From the NCBI GenBank assembly GCA_963693315.1, contig OY856188.1, positions 151,686,396-151,750,395 of the forward strand: 64,000 nucleotides of DNA, written 5' to 3'. The stretch comes from Diogma glabrata (taxonomy: Eukaryota; Arthropoda; Insecta; Diptera; Cylindrotomidae). Both the position numbers and the translations under genes were made by a program. The notes beneath the pieces were generated by a model. That model saw nothing but the letters and a program-made list of their open reading frames with translations. It searched no databases and was not told where the DNA came from. Of the stretch, positions 58,640 to 64,000 are shown piece after piece (positions within the stretch are counted from its first letter, which is position 1; each line of letters opens with the position of its first letter).

Positions 58640-60570
58640 CGACGGCAGTTGGGTAGATAGGTGTCATCTTTTCCACACCCGAAACAGAAAACTCGTCGTG
58701 CTGCAGTGCAGTCTTGATGAATGTGACCTTCTCGTTTGCAGTTCCAGCAGTGAGGTGGTTTTGAAAAAGGTTTTGCAATGGATGGGTGGTTAAGTGAACA
58801 CACTTCGAGTTCTTCTTGGGGTTCATGGACCTCGAGGGGTAACTCAGAAATATGCCGTGCAGGTCTAAAAGAAGAATGTCTGTACCCAGAGTTAACATCT
58901 GCAAGTAACTTTTCTCGGTCACTACAGAGCTCTCGCAAGTGTTCGACGCTGTACACTTGAACGAACATCAAGTCCTTGCGAATGTCCCCATTTAGGTTGT
59001 TTTTCAACAGGGACAATAGGTCTCTGTCACTAAGCTGTGTGTTTAATCTATCGGTTAATCGAAGTATAGCGTGCAGGAAGTCGTCAAATGTTTCACCAGC
59101 TCGTTGTTTACGGGATCTCATAAGTTCTCGGATCTCATCGTCAGAACGACGATCCTTGAACTCTACGCGTAACGCTTGACAAACGTCTGGCCAATGAAGC
59201 TGTTGGGTCCGCCGATGATATCGCCAAAACCATTCAGAAGCACGGTCGACGAATAAAAGATGAAGGTGACGAGAAAGGATATCAGTTGAATTGTGGAAAG
59301 AGTTGTGGTTCAGGACTCCAATTCGATAAATAAATTCTTCAACTTCTAGACCGTCAGGTCGACCGGTGAACACTACATTCCAATTCCGGATAGTGTTGGA
59401 ATATTTTTCAGTGGAAGCTGTTCCATTGTTCTGGGTAGGAGGTGGTGGAGGATGAACCTGGGGCGGATATCTAGAAGAGGTGAGGTTCACAGGAGGAACA
59501 AACTCACGCTGGAACATGGAAGGAGTAGGGACTGCTGACATATTGTACCTGGGTGGATGACGTACTGGGGAAGCTTGTTGATTAGTCATCGGATTATTAG
59601 GTACGTTAAGCTGATGATCAAATGGTTGGATGTTGAGCGGCCCAGAAGGTGGATGCAATTGTTGATTTGCCGGTGGCATAAATTGGGATCTAGCCTGATC
59701 AGCAGTCACCAAAGATGACTGGCCATTCGATGGATGGAGAGATGGTGGTGCTGGACCACGTGACATCGATAATCGAGCCACTTCTTGCGTCAACACCCGC
59801 AAAATATTGGCTTCACTAGCCCTTATACATGCTTCCATCGTCTGTTGGGTGACGGAAGAATTTGGACTACGTACAGTCCCAGACACAGGCGGAAGGGTAG
59901 GATTCCTGTAATCAGTATTGTCATCAGCTGTTGTAACTGGTGGTGGGGAGGAACGTGGTGTTTTTGATGACTTTAATTTGGAGTTGTCGTTTTCTCTTAC
60001 ATGGTTCTGACGAGGATGTAATTCGTCTTCACTGCCATCCTCCCAACTTACCCGAGAGGTATGTAATGGAGGAGGACCAGCTGGTAACTCAGCTCCTTTC
60101 GAAAAGGGGTTTGGAACCAACGCTTGTGTTGGTTTCGGTGCTCCACGGAGAACCATTGAAGTGGGGTGATATGCTATCGGTAATTTGGATGTAGCTTTAC
60201 TGTTAGCACCCACCTTGAACCGGGGACTTCTGCGGTATATACAGCCATGACCATCGCTGTCTGTGAGGGAAGCGGCTGCTGCCTCGTCTCTAAGACGTTG
60301 GGCAGTCGATCTTTCACGAGCAGATCCTTTCTTCACTGCCCCTTTGGACTGTGAAGTGGGAGCCGCGGCTGCTTCGAGGATATCAGATGGAATTACGTAT
60401 TGGCAGGTTGGGCATGCCTTTAACAGCGAAGGTGTTATCCAGAAACACCTTTTATGGAACGAATGGCCACAGGGCAGAATCAGGGCCTCACTTAGGCCTT
60501 CCATCTTCTGCCTGCAAAGATTACATACCGCACTGCTGTTGACCAAGGTGATTTGGGGAGTGGAAGCCAT
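58552..60570 (-). CDS. gag: gag of Gypsy element 2 with N-terminal RING-H2 finger
   Basis: Intact 672-residue frame from ATG at 60570. Residues 16-56 form a C3H2C3 RING-H2 pattern (C16, C19, C34, H36, H39, C42, C53, C56; 60403-60525) with the typical PCGHSFHKRC core. Residues ~60-380 are low-complexity, Pro/Ser/Gln-rich. A capsid-type domain follows (NWNVVFTGRPDGLEVEEFIY, ASEWFWRYHR, GETFDDFLHAILRL, LLKNNLNGDIRKDL). A CCHC knuckle CWNCKREGHIHQDC is followed by a second, degenerate one, CFGCGKDDTYLPNC, in which His is replaced. The stop at 58552 falls within pol. RING fingers are ubiquitin-ligase domains, but the role here is unknown. Confidence 0.92.
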   Translation of the reverse strand: MASTPQITLVNSSAVCNLCRQKMEGLSEALILPCGHSFHKRCFWITPSLLKACPTCQYVIPSDILEAAAAPTSQSKGAVKKGSARERSTAQRLRDEAAAASLTDSDGHGCIYRRSPRFKVGANSKATSKLPIAYHPTSMVLRGAPKPTQALVPNPFSKGAELPAGPPPLHTSRVSWEDGSEDELHPRQNHVRENDNSKLKSSKTPRSSPPPVTTADDNTDYRNPTLPPVSGTVRSPNSSVTQQTMEACIRASEANILRVLTQEVARLSMSRGPAPPSLHPSNGQSSLVTADQARSQFMPPANQQLHPPSGPLNIQPFDHQLNVPNNPMTNQQASPVRHPPRYNMSAVPTPSMFQREFVPPVNLTSSRYPPQVHPPPPPTQNNGTASTEKYSNTIRNWNVVFTGRPDGLEVEEFIYRIGVLNHNSFHNSTDILSRHLHLLFVDRASEWFWRYHRRTQQLHWPDVCQALRVEFKDRRSDDEIRELMRSRKQRAGETFDDFLHAILRLTDRLNTQLSDRDLLSLLKNNLNGDIRKDLMFVQVYSVEHLRELCSDREKLLADVNSGYRHSSFRPARHISELPLEVHEPQEELEVCSLNHPSIAKPFSKPPHCWNCKREGHIHQDCTAARRVFCFGCGKDDTYLPNCRRCQENRRGSGVPNPLPRSPNSSNRVPLPK

Positions 60571-63222
60571 AGTGACTTAAAGGAAACCGAACGAAAAGAG
60601 ATGAAAACCAAAAACTTAAGGATTCAAAAAAACAAAAGAAGTTCCAAGAACTGTAAAAAAAAATTTATGTTTTCAAAAAAAATAATAAATATACGAATTC
60701 TAAAATATCTAAGAACGTTGAAAATAAAATCAAAAAAACTTATTAAAACCAATTAAAAACAATTAAAAAAAATGATGAATTAAATAAAATTTCAATTAGT
60801 GAAACGAATTTCTAAACAAAAAAACGACTAAAAAAAAATTGATTTTAATTCAAAATTAAAAACTTTTCAAAAAAATAGTAATTCAGAAAATAAAATCAAA
60901 AAAATTAAACTTGAAGGTTGGCAGTTGTAGACAAAATGATTTCAATTAAAAAAAAATTCAAATTCAACAACACTAAAACAAATTTAAAACAAATCAAGAA
61001 CTGATATTATTTCTCAAAACCTAAATGTAAGAAAACCAAAACTTCAAAATCTTAGTACTGAAAATAAAAAATCTTACTAAGTTAACTAAAATAAATCTCT
61101 AACCTTTACAGTAACAGTTGGAGTTGGTTGGTTGAATTCGGGATCGCTGATACTAAATTCAAAACAAAATTTAAAACTAAATTGCAAACTTACACAAAAA
61201 AAAATCTACAGTTTAAAAACAAAATAAAAACTTCCAAATGTCAATCATAATACAAAAAAATTCAAATAAACATTATTCAAAAAAACTTTCAAAATTCAAA
61301 ATAAATGTTCAAAAATTTAAAATTTGCAAGAAATTCCAAAATATACAAAAAAAAATGAAAAGCTCAAAAAAATTATTTTAACATTTAAAACATTCCAATT
61401 CAAAAATATTAATCAAAATTTCTAAATATCTAAAACTAAAAATATTCTTAAGACTTTAAAATTTATAAATAATTTCAAAATTAAAACAAAATATTCAAAA
61501 AAACTTAAGATTAACCAAAAATTTCAAATAAACAATTATAAAACAAATTTTCTTTAAAATTACTTTTTTTTAAAAAAAATTACACAACAAAGGTTTCAAA
61601 ATTAATGAAAATTTTAAATAAAAAAAAAATTTCCAAAATTCCAAAATTATTAAAAATTGTAAAACAAATACCAAAACAAAACTTTTAGAATTACTCAAAA
61701 TCACTTCTAAAATTGTTCATTAAAAACCTAAAACTATTATAACATAAAAATCTTTCAGACTATTTAACTAAGAGAAAAGAAAATTTAAACACTAACAAAG
61801 GTTTTCAAAATTTTAACCTTATTTCATACTCAAAATTAATTAAAATATTTAACAAAACTCAAAATTAACATAAGGCACCAAAAAACAAAACTTAAACCTA
61901 AAATTAACAAAACCTTCCTAAAATCAAAACTTCACAACGATGAGATATCCAAAACTTAAAATCTTACATTAGATAAAAAATTATACAAAAATTCGAATTG
62001 CAAAAATTTCCAAAAATATTTACATCAAATACAATTACCAAAATTCTCAAAATTCTAAAATTACTGAATATGCTAACAATTAATAACAATTTTTCAAACA
62101 AAAACTCAAAATTAAAATTTAACTAAAAGTAAGACACTAAAATAATAAGAATTACCCTAACAAAAAATTAAACAAAAAATTCAAAACGAAATATCTATGT
62201 ATTAAATAAAATTCTAAACTTCTAAAAAAAATTATTTAAAGTACATAATTGCAAAAAACATCCAGATTTCAAAATTATTCAGAACAATACAAAGATTACA
62301 AAAACTATTCAATAAAACACAAAAACATTGTTCAATTCTTCAAAATTTCTATAATTATAATAAAATGTAAAATTAATAAAAGTCAAAATTCAAAGTAAAA
62401 AATACAACAAAATGATTTCAATATTTTCCAAAAAAACTAAGGAAGAGTTGTGACCGACAAGAAACCGATCCGACAAAACTAGGTGGTGATAAAAATTTTT
62501 TATTAAAAGGGCTTTTAATAGGTTGTTTCTGTGGTGACAACAGTCTGACAAGCCAACACACATGGTCTAGCTATGGCTCAGAGAGCCAAATGCTAGCATT
62601 TTCCATTAATGCGTCCGCCTGTCAGCCCAATGCCAACACCCAAACATCCTGTATTGAGAAAAAGTTGTTAGTCTTGGTGTTGCCCGGATGTAACAATCGT
62701 GGCACGAAGGATAGACGATATCATCTACTGGCAAGCATTGAAACAATACCTATCCAGCAGATGTATCTCTATTATCGTCCACGCACATCACATCCACCAG
62801 CAACACTCTAACAGGCTATGCTCTAACGAAATTGAGTCGAAGACAATGTTACAAATTTAAATGAGCATAGCAGCACTATAAAGTTTCCGTTCTGCAGAGG
62901 ACCCAGAGTCTAATGAAACATTCGCAGGGTGGGATGGTATTGGCGGAAACCACCAATAACCAACAAGGTCCATCACCTTCTTGTTCCATCATCTCCGACC
63001 TCCTCTACGAAACAAAAACCTTACTTTAACTGGAGTCCGCGGGATCGTAAACCCCGTTGAACCTTAGCCTTATGGGCTAATGCTCACTCCTGCGGTAGTC
63101 ACAATAACATAAAATTTAACACAAAATTAATAATTTAAAAAAAACTACATACACAAATAAAAAATTGTTGTCTCTAGAACAACCCTGTTTGGATCCAAAG
63201 ACCCAAACACTGTCGCTCCAGA
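60571..63222 (-). other. Long 5' leader of Gypsy element 2
   Basis: About 2.65 kb between primer site and gag without a supported gene. 60600-62440 is extremely A-rich on the + strand, with almost no G, and is made of short words such as AAAATTCAAAA and AAACAAA, so the element RNA would be U-rich and C-poor. 62450-63222 is of ordinary composition with possible leader structure. The 73-codon + strand frame at 62590 has no sign of being real. Confidence 0.7.
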
Positions 63223-63239
63223 GGCCCCGTTGGACGCCA
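63223..63239 (-). other. Primer binding site of Gypsy element 2, tRNA-Lys type
   Basis: The - strand reads TGGCGTCCAACGGGGCC three bases after the LTR end CCATTACA. It resembles TGGCGCCCAACGTGGGG, the complement of a tRNA-Lys 3' end, with a few differences. Confidence 0.75.
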
Positions 63240-63242
63240 TCT

Positions 63243-64000
63243 TGTAATGGTAGGGTTGTCTGGTAGACCGTGCAGGTCTACCAGGTGGTCTTGCACGCCG
63301 AAAACCCTGCCGCTAGCTCGTAGAGCGAAGGTTCTAGACCAACCTCACTAACAAGAAATTTAAAAACAAAAATAAAACATCACGCGTGCCTCAAACATCA
63401 CCTAGGCGTCTGAACGAGATGTCCGACATGCCACAACTCTCCCTATTCGTACCAATTAACAGATCATTTTAACACAAAAATAAAAACACAAAGCCAAAAT
63501 ATACATTAAATTTAACCAACCGTTCACCTTAAAATTGAGTTGCATTATCCCTGGTGATCCTTGTGTCTTTCTCCGCAGCAGCTCCAACTTATATTTTGGT
63601 TACAATATTCAATTAAATTCCTGTATACTCATCCAAATCACCACACAAATTTTGTTTGGAAAACCCCCCCAAGACTTGTTTGCCTTGTCTTCACTATATT
63701 TTGTTGATGTAACTTAATTTTTCCGAATAAACACTTCTCACAGATTGAAACGCAATTTTTAATTAATTCATTCTTTTTGTTTCACATTACATTAATTTTC
63801 TTTATTCGGTCATTTTTCTGTTTACAATTTTCCATATTAAAACTTTTTTGTTATAAAAAAATAACTATAATCAATTTTTATAGACAATTTCTTTTCATTG
63901 TTATATAAATGCATAAATTTATTGAATGAACCAACTCCAAATTAGGTGGTTTTTGTATTTCATGAAATCACTACATAATTACTAATCAACAAAAAATTAA
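63243..64000 (-). repeat. 5' LTR of Gypsy element 2, truncated by the window edge
   Basis: Repeats 53425-54186 almost exactly, starting TGTAATGGTAGGG. Single-base indels (for example in GCAGCTCC(C)AAC near 63585) are the main differences. About 520 bp should lie beyond 64000. Confidence 0.95.

Larger units (their letters stand above)
53425..64000 (-). mobile_element. Ty3/Gypsy element 2, nearly intact, runs off the right edge
   Basis: Order on the - strand: 5' LTR (from beyond 64000 to 63243), primer site, ~2.65-kb leader, gag, pol in the -1 frame, a 300-bp tail with a tRNA-Lys-like stretch, 3' LTR. No env frame. Inserted into a Helitron helicase. Unlike the Gypsy copies at 2018-21563, its genes are largely open, the only obvious lesion being a 112-bp duplication in integrase. 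Confidence 0.92.

Noticed and set aside
62590..62811. 73-codon ORF on the + strand
   Set aside because: Antisense in the leader of the - strand Gypsy element, with no recognisable motif.

Overview
The window looks like AT-rich, repeat-dominated nuclear DNA from an animal, most likely an arthropod and probably an insect. It holds Ty3/Gypsy LTR retrotransposons with tRNA-Leu and tRNA-Lys type primer sites, Jockey/CR1-like LINEs with poly(A) tails, hAT, pogo-like and Helitron elements, and long (TA)n arrays. I found no convincing host gene, rRNA, functional tRNA or CRISPR. Nearly all coding sequence belongs to mobile elements, and most of it is broken.

Region 1 (1-21563): a ~552-bp satellite (four units, 1-2017) runs directly into the middle of an LTR. 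Two Ty3/Gypsy copies follow in a tandem LTR-internal-LTR-internal-LTR arrangement (LTRs 2018-2235 partial, 10798-11474, 20886-21563). Copy 1 is split by a pogo-like DNA transposon (6567-9957). Copy 2 is split by two non-coding, minisatellite-bearing insertions (13834-16962 and 17771-18978), both with TGTA...TACA ends and apparent 4-bp target duplications. Both copies carry the same in-frame stop in reverse transcriptase and the same ATGA stop/start overlap in gag.

Region 2 (21564-36100): four (TA)n arrays, short hairpin-bearing elements, a 353-bp MITE, pieces of Helitron helicase, a 5'-truncated LINE (23262-23815), a longer LINE (about 32772-35262) and several local tandem repeats.

Region 3 (36100-51300): a LINE on the + strand whose parts are spread over about 14 kb, because it is interrupted by a 1.2-kb TIR element (38146-39361) and by a 9.9-kb compound insertion (39889-49806). 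The compound insertion holds a gag-like gene without pol. A 5.7-kb hAT element with perfect 8-bp target duplications (40968-46667) is nested inside it, and that hAT contains a hairpin element which itself has a further insertion. A degenerate LINE RT fragment follows (about 50380-51070).

Region 4 (51300-64000): another hairpin element, a Helitron helicase on the - strand, and a second, much better preserved Ty3/Gypsy element (53425 to beyond the window, - strand). That element has long gag and pol frames, a RING-H2 finger at the N-terminus of Gag, a primer site resembling tRNA-Lys, a tRNA-Lys-like sequence beside its 3' LTR, and a 112-bp tandem duplication that breaks integrase.

The most unusual signals are a family of four short elements built from an AT-rich body plus a long terminal hairpin with a CpG-rich loop (one flanked by an exact 14-bp direct repeat), the RING-Gag element, and the tandem Gypsy array with shared lesions. 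All boundaries and similarities were read by eye. None was checked by alignment or database search.
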